Shown piece by piece: positions 17,001 to 25,620 of a stretch of DNA of 64,000 nucleotides. Origin of the DNA: Paraburkholderia sp. SG-MS1 (GTDB taxonomy: Bacteria > Pseudomonadota > Gammaproteobacteria > Burkholderiales > Burkholderiaceae); the NCBI RefSeq assembly GCF_012275575.1, contig NZ_NPIH01000274.1:146564-210563 (forward strand). Reading direction: 5' to 3'. The position numbers and the translations under genes are program-made. Under the pieces are notes generated by a model. It ran no database searches and was not told the DNA's origin. It saw only the letters and a program-made list of their open reading frames with translations. The first letter of the stretch is position 1. Each line of letters starts with the position of its first letter.

Positions 17001-18915
17001 CGAACGCCTCTTCGAACAGGTCCTTCACACGTTCGATATCGAACTCCGCATCGTCGGCGAGTTCGAGGCCGAAGTCGTGAATCCACGCGGGTGTGGCGCC
17101 CACCGCCTCGATCAGATAAGGCCGTTCTTCATTGACCCGCACGCCCAGATGTTCGAGCATCGGCAAGCTGCGCGACAGCGCGATCGGCTGCCCCGCGCGA
17201 TACACCTTGAAGCGGAATGCGCGAGGGCCTGCTTCGATCGGGCGATACAGGTTCATCGCGAGCCGCTCGGTGCCCTGCACGCGTTCGATCAGTTCGATAT
17301 CGCGCACCGCCGTGCGCGCCGGGTAATCATCGCGGTAACCGGCGGGAAACGAGTCGGCATAGTGTTGCAGCAGACGGTTGCCCTGCTCTTCCCCGTACGC
17401 GTCGAGCAATGCATCCGCGAGATCGTCCTGCCAGCGGCGCGCGACCTGCACGAGTCGCGCCTCCAGTTCGCGCGTGTCGACATCGGGCATGCCGCCCGGT
17501 TTCGCATGCACGACGAAGTGAATCCGCGCGAGCGTCGACTCCGACAGCAGCGGCGTGAATTCGACGCTCTCGCCATTGAACGCGGCGGCCAGCAGATTCG
17601 CGATGCGTTGCCGCAGGTCTGTGTTGTACTTGTCGCGCGGTACGAACACGAGACAGGACACGAAGCGATCGAAGCGGTCGCGCCGCACGAACAGGCGCGT
17701 GCGCTGATGCTCCTGCAAACGCAGCACGCCGAGCGCGATCTCGTAGAGCTGGTCTTCGTCGGCCTGAAACAGTTCGTCGCGCGGATAGGTTTCGAGCACC
17801 GTCACCAGCGATTTCGCCAGATGACCTTTCGGCAGGAAACCGGCTCGTCTCACGATATTCGCGCATTTGCGCCGCACGATCGGGATCTCCGCAGCCGATA
17901 CGAAATAAGCGGTGGACGTGTAAAGGCCAATGAAGCGCCGCTCGCCGGTCACCTTGCCGTCCGCGCCGGTCAGCTTGATGCCCACGTAGTCGAGATAGCC
18001 GGGCCGATGCACGGTGGCGCGCGAGTTGGCCTTGGTCAGAAAGATCGGCAACGAACTGGCGATGATCTCGGCCGCGGCCGGCGGCAACGCGGTGACTTCG
18101 GCGGCGCCGGCGGGCCGCATCGCGTCGCGCAGAATGCCGAGACCGGAGCCCGGCACTGCACGCAGTCCGTAGCCGTTGTCGATCTGCACCAGTTCGTAGT
18201 CGCGCTGGCCAAGGAAAGTGAAATGATCTGCGATCATCCATTCGAGAAACGCGCGCGCTTCGACACCTTCGGGTCCCGCCTCGCCTGCCTTCATGCCCTT
18301 GATCGTCACGCGCGCGAGTTCGACGATTTTCAGCCAGTCCTCGACCGCCGCGCGCACGTCGCGCAGCACGCCGGCGATCTCGTCGCGCAGCGCGTCGAGT
18401 TTCGCGGCATCGCCGCAACGGTCCACTTCGAAGTGAATGAACGAGGTGAGATGCGAGCGCGTATCAGTGGCTTCTTCCGCGCCCTGGCTGACTCGCGCGA
18501 TGCCGCCATCCGGGCCGCGCCAGAGGCGAAATACCGGATGCACGACCGAGTGCAGCGCGAGCCCCTGCCGGTTGACCGCCATCGACACCGAATCGACGAG
18601 GAACGGCATGTCGTCGTTGACGATCTCGATCACGGTGTGATCCGAGTGCCAGCCATGCTGTTCGAGAATCGGGTTATAGACACGCAGCCGTTCGGCGCCT
18701 GGCACGAAGCGCTGCGCGGTTTGCCAGTGCGCGAGCGCGGCACCGTACAGATCGGCGATCGAGCGGCTTTGCAGATCGTCGGCGTCGACGAAATCGTAGT
18801 AGTGCCGCAGAAAGGGCTCGACGATATTGAAGGTCGGCTCAGGCAGCCGCCCACGCGCAAATTCGACGACATCGTTCAGCAGGTGCGTAACGGCTTCTTC
18901 GTTCTTTGCTTGCAT
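14074..18915 (-). CDS. NAD-specific glutamate dehydrogenase, 180-kDa type
   Basis: A 1613-residue NAD+-dependent glutamate dehydrogenase of the large (GDH180) class, converting glutamate to 2-oxoglutarate and ammonia. The N-terminal ~700 residues hold ACT-like regulatory domains (VIEIVNDDMPFLVDSVSMAV near residue 100). The catalytic core begins around residue 780 with YSPRVEGVHLRGGRVARGGL and RREDFRTEVLGLMKAQMVKN, followed by GSKGGFVVKNPP, VVGVGDMSGDVFGNGM and DCSDHEVNIKILLGLVV. The length matches the family (about 1600). It is monocistronic. A very long antisense frame opposite it is a codon-bias artefact. Confidence 0.96.
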   Translation of the reverse strand: MQAKNEEAVTHLLNDVVEFARGRLPEPTFNIVEPFLRHYYDFVDADDLQSRSIADLYGAALAHWQTAQRFVPGAERLRVYNPILEQHGWHSDHTVIEIVNDDMPFLVDSVSMAVNRQGLALHSVVHPVFRLWRGPDGGIARVSQGAEEATDTRSHLTSFIHFEVDRCGDAAKLDALRDEIAGVLRDVRAAVEDWLKIVELARVTIKGMKAGEAGPEGVEARAFLEWMIADHFTFLGQRDYELVQIDNGYGLRAVPGSGLGILRDAMRPAGAAEVTALPPAAAEIIASSLPIFLTKANSRATVHRPGYLDYVGIKLTGADGKVTGERRFIGLYTSTAYFVSAAEIPIVRRKCANIVRRAGFLPKGHLAKSLVTVLETYPRDELFQADEDQLYEIALGVLRLQEHQRTRLFVRRDRFDRFVSCLVFVPRDKYNTDLRQRIANLLAAAFNGESVEFTPLLSESTLARIHFVVHAKPGGMPDVDTRELEARLVQVARRWQDDLADALLDAYGEEQGNRLLQHYADSFPAGYRDDYPARTAVRDIELIERVQGTERLAMNLYRPIEAGPRAFRFKVYRAGQPIALSRSLPMLEHLGVRVNEERPYLIEAVGATPAWIHDFGLELADDAEFDIERVKDLFEEAFERVWTGAIESDDFNRLVLRAQLNAREVTILRAYAKYLRQVGSTFSDAYIERAVTGNPAIARMLVELFIARFNPVLGDTREARVDGWLRTIDSALDQVPNLDEDRILRQFLGVIRATRRTNYYRFDGDGRPKPYLSFKFDPAQVPGLPEPKPMFEIWVYSPRVEGVHLRGGRVARGGLRWSDRREDFRTEVLGLMKAQMVKNVVIVPVGSKGGFVVKNPPPQSERDAWMREGVACYQTFLRGLLDLTDNLAGTDVVPPPDVVRHDSDDPYLVVAADKGTATFSDYANAISQEYGFWLDDAFASGGSVGYDHKKMAITARGAWESVKRHFREMGVDTQTMDFTVVGVGDMSGDVFGNGMLLSPHIKLVAAFDHRHIFLDPNPDPAASIAERGRLFMLDRSSWADYDPSLISAGGGVFARSAKTIPLSPAVQSVLGISAPALAPAELMRAILQAPVDLLYNGGIGTYVKASRETHLQVGDRANDAIRVNGADLHCKVVAEGGNLGLTQLGRIEFAQRGGRLNTDAIDNSAGVDCSDHEVNIKILLGLVVADGEMTGKQRNALLAEMTDEVGLLVLQDNYYQTQALSIAGRYGVELLDAEARLMRYLERAGRLNRVIEFLPTDDEVAERAAAKQGLTTPERAVLLAYSKMWLYDALLDSSMPEDPLVSDMLVEYFPKPLRQRFSVPMQRHPLRREILATHLTNALVNRVGCEFVHRLMEETDARPGDIVRACIMARDVFDLDDVWRSIDALDNRVADDVQARMFVEVARLVERSALWFLRHLQSGAPGNDDVAGLLARCRDAAQRLAPQWPALLPPADLEALSGRQRALVDAGVDSELAVRIASGEISAALLDIAEVASTCGRSLELVAGVYFELGTLLNYGWISERAAALPAPSHWDMLARATALAELARLKRALTTSALAGADDASTPDALVHAWRDKRAAQLERYTRLLTDLRATGGASLSMLLVIVREMAALERA

Positions 18916-19071
18916 GATCGACTCCCCCGGCTAGCGGCTATGGCGAGTAAGGCGTGATTCACATGCATCGTCCGAAGGGGAATTATGCGCCTGCCGCCCC
19001 GAATCCGGCGACGACCGCAGTCAGGTAATACCCGCTGCCGTCGCGGATGCTGCAGTTGCAAAGCCGGCCGC

Positions 19072-19869
19072 TTAAAGCGCGGGTTTCGGTACGGCCCGCG
19101 TGGGCGCGTGTTCGGGCGGTTGCGCCGCGTCGAGCCATGCGCGCACCTGTTCGGCTGTCCAGGCGGGATCGTCGTGCGGCAGGTCGTGACCCGCCCACGG
19201 ATGCTCGCGCCGCGGCACACCCCATGCCGCCGCGAGTTTCGCTGAGCACGCCGGGTCCACCAGTCTGTCCGCCCGAGAAGAAAGGATCAGCACTGGAGCA
19301 CGCGGTGCGGCAGGGCCAGCGGTAAAGCGCGCGGCGGCCCACAACTGCCGTAGCGCATTGCCGCGGCTCACCGGCGCGCTGCGGCGAATCGCGCTCCACG
19401 CGTCGAGATCCGCGTCCAGATCGTCGACGCGATTGCAGGTCAGTCGGTGAATGCCGCGCTCGACTGCCGGCGCGTCGCTCCAGTGCGAAGCGACGCGCAG
19501 CACGCCGGGCCATGCCGACGGCCGCAACCGCTCATGCACGCGGCTGAATGGCCGCATGCTGGTATTGATCAACACGAGCCGTTCGATCTCCTCAGGATGC
19601 CGCTGCGCCCAGTCCGTCGCCACCATCCCGCCGAGCGACATCGCAAGCACGCGATACGGAGCGGGCACGCCGGCTTGCCAAGCAGCATGGCGCACGAAGC
19701 CGACCATCCGCGCGACCGAGGGCGGCGAGCGCAGGTGCGCGAATGCGCCGTTGCCGGGCAGATCGATCGGCAGCCGGCCACCGCCGACCGCATCACGCAG
19801 CGCGTCGGGCAAGCGGCCCCAGTGGCGCGTTTCGCGCGTCAGACCGCGCAGCAGAATCCACGCGCTCAT
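19072..19869 (-). CDS. Alpha/beta hydrolase
   Basis: A 265-residue alpha/beta-hydrolase-fold protein. The nucleophile Ser is in LAMSLGG (first Gly of GxSxG replaced by Ala, common in this group), the acid Asp in SSRADRLVDP and the His in WAGHDLPHDD. WILLRGLTRETRHWG carries the oxyanion strand. Its ATG overlaps the stop of the M14 carboxypeptidase by ATGA, so the two are translationally coupled. The C-terminal 30 residues are Pro/Ala-rich. Substrate unknown. Confidence 0.85.
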   Translation of the reverse strand: MSAWILLRGLTRETRHWGRLPDALRDAVGGGRLPIDLPGNGAFAHLRSPPSVARMVGFVRHAAWQAGVPAPYRVLAMSLGGMVATDWAQRHPEEIERLVLINTSMRPFSRVHERLRPSAWPGVLRVASHWSDAPAVERGIHRLTCNRVDDLDADLDAWSAIRRSAPVSRGNALRQLWAAARFTAGPAAPRAPVLILSSRADRLVDPACSAKLAAAWGVPRREHPWAGHDLPHDDPAWTAEQVRAWLDAAQPPEHAPTRAVPKPAL

Positions 19870-20960
19870 ACGGCGTCCGGCTTATACCAGTGGTCGATTG
19901 CGCTTTGCAGCAGTTGCTCGCGGCGATTGCCTTGCGGCAACCAGCGCTGCGACGAAAACGCCGCGCGCGCCAGAAAGTCGAGCAGGTTCGCATGACGACG
20001 CAACACGCGCGCGGTGCGATGCGCCTTGACCGGATTGAACATGCCCTGACGCGAAAACAGCTGGCGCGGGTTTTTCTTGATCCAGAGCCATGACCCGAGT
20101 TCGAGGGTCATCGGCAGGAAGATGTTGCGCGCGGGCGCGCGATCGTACGCGAAGTCCCACAGATCGCCATGCAGCAGGTACTGATGACTCTGGGGTTCGA
20201 ATGCATAGCCGTGATGCGGATGCGCACGCTCGAACATCGTTTTCAACACGTACATCTCCGGTAAATGCGGCATCGACTTGCGGGTTCGCGCGTACGGAAA
20301 CCAGATGCTGTCGCTCCAGCCGTAACCCGAGTGGCAATCGAGCGCGAAGCTCAAAGGCCGCGCTGCCAGTTGCATTTCGACGACATGCAGCAGCGCGGCG
20401 GCTTCCGGCTCCATCGGCTCGCCGTCGCGGCCGCGATACCACGGCAGCCATGGGCCGAGCCGTTGCCCCCCAGCGAGCGGCGGCACGCGGGCGTCAGCGT
20501 TCTGCGGCGCGTTGCGCATCAGGTCGACGCCGTTTGGATTGGCGCGGGTGGCGGACCACATGCCGCCGGGGTTGACGATCGGCATGAAGATCAGACGGAT
20601 CGACTGCAACTGGCGTACAAGCAACTCGTCCCATTCGAGCCGCGCAAGCAGTGCGCGCATGTAGTCGAGTACGAGTTGCGAGCCGATCCGCTCGAGTCCG
20701 TGAATGCCGCCGAAAAAGCCGATGGCGGGCGCCAGCGGATCGGTCGAACCGATGCTCGCGGTGTGAACGGCGAATCGCCGGCCACGCACCGTGGTCTCGC
20801 AGACCGTGCCGATTTCGAAGCTCGCGCTGCCGTGCTCGAGGATCGACTTGAGGTCGTCGTATTCCGCGAAACTGTCGGGAAGGAGGCTATACATGGCGCG
20901 ATCGACAGCTTGCGCAGAGAACGCCTGCGCCTCGTGCGGCATGGCTTTCAGCCCGGTCAT
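19866..20960 (-). CDS. M14-family zinc carboxypeptidase
   Basis: A 364-residue metallocarboxypeptidase-like protein. The zinc ligands are visible as HxxE (GGIHGLERIGSQ, His87 and Glu90) and His210 (LDCHSGYG); the catalytic Glu is in MTLELGSWLW. VNPGGMWSATRANPNGVDLM is the usual substrate-site segment. The start at 20960 is chosen because the open frame upstream to 21317 is Arg-rich and has no M14 features; an ATG at 20942 is an alternative. No signal peptide is apparent, so it is probably cytosolic, perhaps acting on peptidoglycan peptides or small amino-acid conjugates. Coupled to the downstream hydrolase by a 4-bp overlap. Confidence 0.82.
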   Translation of the reverse strand: MTGLKAMPHEAQAFSAQAVDRAMYSLLPDSFAEYDDLKSILEHGSASFEIGTVCETTVRGRRFAVHTASIGSTDPLAPAIGFFGGIHGLERIGSQLVLDYMRALLARLEWDELLVRQLQSIRLIFMPIVNPGGMWSATRANPNGVDLMRNAPQNADARVPPLAGGQRLGPWLPWYRGRDGEPMEPEAAALLHVVEMQLAARPLSFALDCHSGYGWSDSIWFPYARTRKSMPHLPEMYVLKTMFERAHPHHGYAFEPQSHQYLLHGDLWDFAYDRAPARNIFLPMTLELGSWLWIKKNPRQLFSRQGMFNPVKAHRTARVLRRHANLLDFLARAAFSSQRWLPQGNRREQLLQSAIDHWYKPDAV

Positions 20961-21347
20961 GCCTGTCCAGCCCGGTTCCTGGCATCGATATCTCCCTGTG
21001 CTCGCTGGCGTGCGCGGCGCGAGAGGCATCGTATCAAATCTGGAGCATCGAAGACGCCGGCAGGCCGGCCGGACCACGACCCGAATTGCCTCCCCGATCA
21101 CAGCTTCGACAAGTACTTGCCTGATAGCGCGATTACGCTCGCGAGTGAATGGGGCGATATAACGCCCGATAGCTTCGCTTCGTGTGATCTTGTTTTCGTC
21201 TGTACAGCGCAGCAATAGGTTGCGACGCTTTGGCGAGGCTTTGGGTGCCGCCACCGAATCGCTTAACGACTCACCGCATCCCGGTTCGTCGATTCGGTTC
21301 AGGCGATCCGAATTCACATCCCGAAGCCGGCGACATGCCGACCTACG
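20961..21347. other. Intergenic region without recognised gene
   Basis: These 387 bp separate the isochorismatase-fold gene from the M14 carboxypeptidase, both minus strand. The minus-strand frame open through it is Arg-rich with no family likeness. The region must hold the promoter of the carboxypeptidase-hydrolase pair. No repeat or RNA fold stood out. Confidence 0.4.
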
Positions 21348-21923
21348 CTAACCCAACAACAACAAGGCATCCGCGAGCGAGAGTACCGTCGTGCGCGAAT
21401 CGAACGCCGTAGCAAAAAGATGCTCGTGCACGACCTGATCCGGGTCGTAGCAACAATCCTTGACCGTGAACAGACGGAAGTCCGCATCGCTCGCGTACGC
21501 AACCGACGAAAGCACGACACCGGTCGACGCAATGCCCACCATGAGCAGCGTATCAATACCTTGCGCGGAAAGCCGAACCTGCAAATCGGTGCCAAAAAAC
21601 ACGCTCGCACGATGCGCAATGATGACCGGTTCGGTGGCCTGCGGGCCGAGTTCCGGCGAGATCTGGTCGTCGACGAATAGACCCAGTTGCTTGATCCCCT
21701 GCCCATTCCTGTTCAACGGACTGACTTCCGGATAGCCCGGACTAAAGTGGATCCTGGCGAAATAGACGCTGACACTTTTAGCCCGCGCAGCATCACATAG
21801 CTTGCGCGTATTGGCTAGCAGCGTGGGCGCGACCGAGGGAAATAACCCGAGGATATCGGTCTGATAATGCATGACCACGAGAGCGGTTCTGGCTGGAACG
21901 ATCGCTGGAATCTGCATGTTCAC
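21348..21923 (-). CDS. Isochorismatase-fold protein lacking the catalytic triad
   Basis: A 191-residue protein with the isochorismatase-like fold (TALVVMHYQTDILG at the N-terminus, SVFFGTDLQVRLSAQGIDTL in the middle). Enzymes of this family use an Asp-Lys-Cys triad. Here the Asp of the usual IDMQ is His19, the Lys is Ala103 (VIIAHRASVFF) and the nucleophilic Cys is Val136 (GIASTGVVLSS). All three are therefore changed, which argues for a non-hydrolytic role such as ligand binding. It stands alone; no operon partner is obvious. Fold assignment is strong; loss of activity is inference. Confidence 0.8.
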   Translation of the reverse strand: MNMQIPAIVPARTALVVMHYQTDILGLFPSVAPTLLANTRKLCDAARAKSVSVYFARIHFSPGYPEVSPLNRNGQGIKQLGLFVDDQISPELGPQATEPVIIAHRASVFFGTDLQVRLSAQGIDTLLMVGIASTGVVLSSVAYASDADFRLFTVKDCCYDPDQVVHEHLFATAFDSRTTVLSLADALLLLG

Positions 21924-22047
21924 GCTATGCGTGGCGACATAAGGGCACGCGGCAATGAAAGACGTTCGACTCTACCACGGCCACCATTCAGCATTGCACG
22001 ACATCCAATGAAACCGACAGCACGCGAAGAACGGCCTGCAGAATGAT

Positions 22048-22091
22048 GGGCTCCCCTGCGGAAAGCCGACATCTTGTCGGTCAGGGAGCCC
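22048..22091 (-). terminator. Hairpin at the end of the GFA gene
   Basis: GGGCTCCC (22048-22055) pairs with GGGAGCCC (22084-22091), and a second hairpin CCGAC-ATCTT-GTCGG lies inside. It overlaps the last codons of the GFA-family gene. A T-run is lacking, so it is a weak or processing terminator. Confidence 0.45.
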
Positions 22092-22491
22092 TTCCCGAAT
22101 GTTGAGGAATTTCCGGTTGGTTGCCGTCCAGCCGATTACGTTCAGTTGTGAATTGAACGAATTCGGCCTTGAACCGTGAAGGCTCATCAAGCGTCCCGGC
22201 ATAGATGGTCACGATTTCTGGTGCGTGATGCGGTGTTCCAAATAACAGGCTGCCACAGTGAGCGCAAAAATTTCGCGTTGTCGGCATCCCGCTGCCGCCG
22301 ACCATCGTATAAGACTTAATCTCGCCTTTGAATGAGAAATCTGCGGCTCTCACTACAACGACAGGCAACCCCGCCGAGCCCGAAGCGCGCTGACAATCCC
22401 GGCAGTGACAGATGAGCTGTGCAAGTGAGGCGCCCCGAGCCTGGTATTGCACCGCGCCGCAAAGGCAGCATCCCGTCCAGGGGTTTGACAT
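22081..22491 (-). CDS. GFA/CENP-V family zinc protein
   Basis: A 136-residue glutathione-dependent-formaldehyde-activating-like (GFA, PF04828) protein with the Mss4-like zinc fold. The Cys pairs are GCCLCGAV near the N-terminus, CHCRDCQRASG in the middle and CAHCGSLLFG towards the C-terminus. The start at 22491 is chosen because GGAG lies 7 nt upstream and the family begins just there. Despite the family name, most members have no shown formaldehyde activity; function is unknown. It is a single gene. Confidence 0.88.
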   Translation of the reverse strand: MSNPWTGCCLCGAVQYQARGASLAQLICHCRDCQRASGSAGLPVVVVRAADFSFKGEIKSYTMVGGSGMPTTRNFCAHCGSLLFGTPHHAPEIVTIYAGTLDEPSRFKAEFVQFTTERNRLDGNQPEIPQHSGRAP

Positions 22492-22978
22492 GGATCTTCT
22501 CCGGTTGAAGTGATCTTGCGTTTGTTTGGCGGGAAGATGGGATGCCATTTCTTTACATCGCGCCGATACGCGCTCCCGTGAGACGGAAAGCTACGTGATC
22601 TTGACAGAATCGACCAGCCTCGGGCATGCCAGCCCGCTGACATGCGGTGCGACAGGTCACACTCAAGGACGAAGCTAATGATTGATGCCGAGCGCAAGCA
22701 CAGTGGGCAAGGGTGCCCCAGCGGTCTGGCGAAGCGGCGCGGGCAGCGCGGTGCCAAACATCGTCAACCCTGCCCGCCTCGCCGCAACCGCCGCCGCACT
22801 CCAATGCCAGCCGCCGGCACACGCCCGCCTCACTTAACCTCACGCCATAAATCGCCGCGTTTTTCCACACAAAGCCCCTTCGCTTTAGTCGTCCACTCCT
22901 GCATTCCGGCGTTCTGCTGGAATAATCACGGGCTTGCGGCCGGCCTCCCGGCCTTTCTTCCCCCTTCCCTGGTAGTCG
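22492..22978. other. Intergenic region without recognised gene
   Basis: A 487-bp divergent gap between the GFA gene and the DMT transporter. Several short frames cross it but none has an SD or a protein-like composition. A G/C-rich block (GGCCGGCCTCCCGGCC) lies about 40 bp before the transporter start. Promoters of both genes must be here; none is clear enough to mark. Confidence 0.4.
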
Positions 22979-23815
22979 ATGGAACCCTTTGTCGTCCTGC
23001 TGGTGCTGTTCTCCGCGCTGCTTCACGCCACCTGGAACGCGTTTCTGCATCTCTCCGAAGACCGCATCTCGCTGCTCGGCATGATGGCGATACCGTACGT
23101 GGTCATCAGCGCGATCGGCGTGATCGTGCTGCCGATGCCCGCACCGGCCGCGTGGCCCTACATCTGCGCGTCGGTAGTGCTGGAGTGCGGCTATCTGCTC
23201 GCGCTGATCCGCGCGTACCGAAGCGGCGACTTCGGCCAGATCTATCCGATTGCGCGCGGCCTGTCGCCGATGCTCGTGTTCGTCGGCGCGCTGGTGTTCG
23301 CCCACGAGGCGCTCAAGCCGCTGGCCGCGATCGGGGTGGCGCTGGTGTCGCTCGGCATCGTCTCGCTGGCGTTTCGCCGCGGCATGCGCTTTTCCGGCGA
23401 GAGCGTGCCGTTCGCGCTGCTGACCGGACTCTTCATCTCCACGTATTCGGTGGTCGACGGCATCGGTGCGCGCGTGGCGGGCAACGGCCTGAGTTACATC
23501 ATGTGGGTCTATCTGCTTTGGAACATCCCGCAGTTTCTGCTCGCCTGGCATTGGCGAGGCGGCGCCAAAGGACTGTTCATCGGCCGGACGGTGGTGCTCA
23601 AGGGCATCACGGCGGGCGTGCTCGCGCTGGCCGCGTATTGCCTGATCATCGAGGCTTACCGCTATCTGCCGATCGCAATGGTCTCGGCGCTGCGCGAGTT
23701 GAGTTCGATCTTCGCGGTGCTGATCGGCTGGCTCTTCATGCGCGAGAAGCTGACCGCGCGGCGCATCGTGGCATGCGCACTGGTGACGCTCGGCGCTGTG
23801 TTGATCCGGATATGA
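22979..23815 (+). CDS. EamA/DMT-family transporter
   Basis: A 278-residue inner-membrane protein with about ten predicted transmembrane helices in two EamA halves. The first half starts LLVLFSALLHATWNAFLHLS and includes the signature YPIARGLSPMLVFVGALVF; the second contains YRYLPIAMVSALRELSSIFAVLIGW split in two and ends TLGAVLIRI. DMT transporters export or exchange amino acids, nucleosides or other metabolites; the substrate cannot be told. No strong SD is seen before the ATG at 22979. Confidence 0.88.
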   Translation: MEPFVVLLVLFSALLHATWNAFLHLSEDRISLLGMMAIPYVVISAIGVIVLPMPAPAAWPYICASVVLECGYLLALIRAYRSGDFGQIYPIARGLSPMLVFVGALVFAHEALKPLAAIGVALVSLGIVSLAFRRGMRFSGESVPFALLTGLFISTYSVVDGIGARVAGNGLSYIMWVYLLWNIPQFLLAWHWRGGAKGLFIGRTVVLKGITAGVLALAAYCLIIEAYRYLPIAMVSALRELSSIFAVLIGWLFMREKLTARRIVACALVTLGAVLIRI

Positions 23816-23834
23816 CGGGTGCCGGCGCGGCGGT

Positions 23835-23866
23835 GCGTGGCGCGAGGCGTGGCGCGAGGCGTGGCG
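23835..23866. repeat. 12-bp tandem repeat
   Basis: Two full copies and one partial copy of GCGTGGCGCGAG lie in the gap between the DMT transporter stop and the GabR-like gene. Probably replication slippage. Confidence 0.6.
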
Positions 23867-23969
23867 ATGAGACTGCGTTGAAGGCGCATGAATGACTTGA
23901 CGAAGGCGCTTTACGTGACGCGTTAAAGGAGACGTGCGAAGTTGTGCCCCTCTCGGCCCACCCGCGCCC

Positions 23970-25502
23970 TCACGCAAACTGCGGCAGTGCTGCGTCGATC
24001 GCCCCGGCAAGCGTGTCGAAGGCCGGCGCGATCTCTTCATCCGGCACGCACGCGTAGCCGATCAGCAACCCCGAAGGCGCCAGCGACGGCTGCGCGTAAT
24101 ACCCCGACAACGGCCGAACGATGATATTGCGCGCCAACGCAGCGGCCGCCACTCGGCGATCATCGCTGCCATCGGGCAACTGCATCACCAGATGCAGACC
24201 GGCGTCGCCTCCCACCGCCGGCAACGCATCGCCATAACGTCGCGACGCGGCGTCGAGCAACGTCTGCCGGCGCTGTCCGTACAGCGTGCGCATCTTGCGG
24301 ATATGCGACGTGAAATGCCCCTCGGCGATGAACTCCGCGAGCATCGCCTGTTGCAGCAACTGGCCCTCGCGATACAACTCCGCGCTCGCCGTAGCGAAGC
24401 TCTCCGCCAGCGCTTCCGGCACGACCAGATAGCCGATGCGCAACCCCGGAAACAGCGTCTTGCCGAAGCTGCCCACATAGATCACCTGACCCGACGTATC
24501 CAGCCCTTGCAGCGATGCAAGCGGCCGGCTGCCATAACGGAACTCGCTGTCGTAATCGTCCTCGATGATCCAGCATTGATGCTGCCGCGCATATTCGAGC
24601 AACATGCGGCGCCGCGCGAGGCTCATCACCATGCCGAGCGGATACTGATGCGACGGCGTGACGAGCATCAGCTTGGGCGGCTGCGCGAGATCGTCGGCGC
24701 AAGGCGCGATGCCTTCGACGTCGACGGCGATCGGCCGCGACTCCAGGCCGGACACGTGCAGCACGCTGCGCACGCCCCAGTAACACGGGTCTTCGGTCCA
24801 GATCACGTCGCCCGGATCGGATAGCAGACGCACGGCGAGATCGACCGATTGATGAATCCCGGTCGTGATGATGATCTGCTCAGGCGTGCAACGCACCGAG
24901 CGCGCGGTGCGCAGATAGTCGGCCAGCGCGTGACGCAGCGCGGGCAGCCCGCCGCCCGGCGCGTAAGTGAGCAGGTCCGGGCGTAGCCTGCGCCAATACT
25001 TGTTGTGCAGACGGCTCCACGCGCGCGCCGGAAACTTCGTGACATCCGGCACGCCCGGCATGAAGGCGCCCCACTGACGCTTCGACACGCCCGCGCCCGC
25101 GATCAGCCGCGCGCCCCGCGTGGACAACGCGCGCGTCGCGGGCTGCGGCAATGGCGACGCAGCCGCCGCTTGCGTCGAAGCCGTCCCGCGCGCCTGCGCC
25201 GGATCGGCTTCGGGCGCGCCGACGATCTCGTCCGGCGCGCTGTCGGCGACGAACGTGCCGCGCCCGGTCGCCGAATTCACATAGCCTTCGAGCACCAGTT
25301 GCTCGTACACCTGCGTCACCGTATTGCGCCCGATGCCCAGTTCCTGCGCGAGCAGCCGCGAGGACGGCACCTTGCTGCCCGCCGGCAATTCGCGCGACAG
25401 GATCGCCTGCTGCAACAGCCGGTGCAACTGGCGATAGATCGGCTGTCCGTTGCCCCGGTCCAGCCGCTGCGCCAGCCAGTCCGACAACACGCTCGTGCGC
25501 AT
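23970..25502 (-). CDS. gabR: MocR/GabR-type PLP-dependent transcriptional regulator
   Basis: A 510-residue regulator with an N-terminal GntR-type winged HTH (residues ~15-85, IYRQLHRLLQQAILSRELP and GIGRNTVTQVYEQLVLEGYV) joined by an Ala/Pro-rich linker to a class I aminotransferase-like domain. The PLP-binding Lys is in YVGSFGKTLFPGLRIGY, with IIEDDYDSEFRYG before it. GabR-type proteins sense GABA-PLP adduct and activate gabT-gabD. The gene is divergent from gabT with a 118-bp gap, which fits this role exactly. GGAG lies 8 nt before the ATG. Confidence 0.88.
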   Translation of the reverse strand: MRTSVLSDWLAQRLDRGNGQPIYRQLHRLLQQAILSRELPAGSKVPSSRLLAQELGIGRNTVTQVYEQLVLEGYVNSATGRGTFVADSAPDEIVGAPEADPAQARGTASTQAAAASPLPQPATRALSTRGARLIAGAGVSKRQWGAFMPGVPDVTKFPARAWSRLHNKYWRRLRPDLLTYAPGGGLPALRHALADYLRTARSVRCTPEQIIITTGIHQSVDLAVRLLSDPGDVIWTEDPCYWGVRSVLHVSGLESRPIAVDVEGIAPCADDLAQPPKLMLVTPSHQYPLGMVMSLARRRMLLEYARQHQCWIIEDDYDSEFRYGSRPLASLQGLDTSGQVIYVGSFGKTLFPGLRIGYLVVPEALAESFATASAELYREGQLLQQAMLAEFIAEGHFTSHIRKMRTLYGQRRQTLLDAASRRYGDALPAVGGDAGLHLVMQLPDGSDDRRVAAAALARNIIVRPLSGYYAQPSLAPSGLLIGYACVPDEEIAPAFDTLAGAIDAALPQFA

Positions 25503-25620
25503 GATTGGCTCCTACATTTTTATTGAAATGGCTCTGAAGTTAAGGGCCAAATCTCATTATAGTCGCTGCATGTGCCGCGCCGTGGGCGCGGCGTCCGCGA
25601 ACAAGCCGGGAGCGAAGGAG
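25503..25620. promoter_or_regulatory. gabR-gabT divergent promoter region
   Basis: The gap is AT-richer than its surroundings. TATAGT at 25558-25563 is a plausible -10 for gabT. TGGCTC occurs twice in direct orientation (25506-25511 and 25529-25534), followed by GGCCAA at 25545-25550. The first copy overlaps the gabR ribosome-binding site. Direct repeats are typical MocR/GabR operators, so these are operator candidates. Not tested. Confidence 0.4.

Noticed and set aside
14587..18957. A 1456-codon open frame antisense to the NAD-glutamate dehydrogenase
   Set aside because: Composition is Arg/His/Gln-rich with no domain likeness. High-GC codon bias keeps the antisense frame open. The sense gene is certain.
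20961..21317. N-terminal extension of the M14 carboxypeptidase
   Set aside because: It is Arg/Ile-rich and not part of the M14 fold; no SD at 21317.
22553..24040. A 495-codon minus-strand frame across the DMT transporter
   Set aside because: It is antisense to a clear membrane protein gene and is His/Arg/Gln/Asp-rich.
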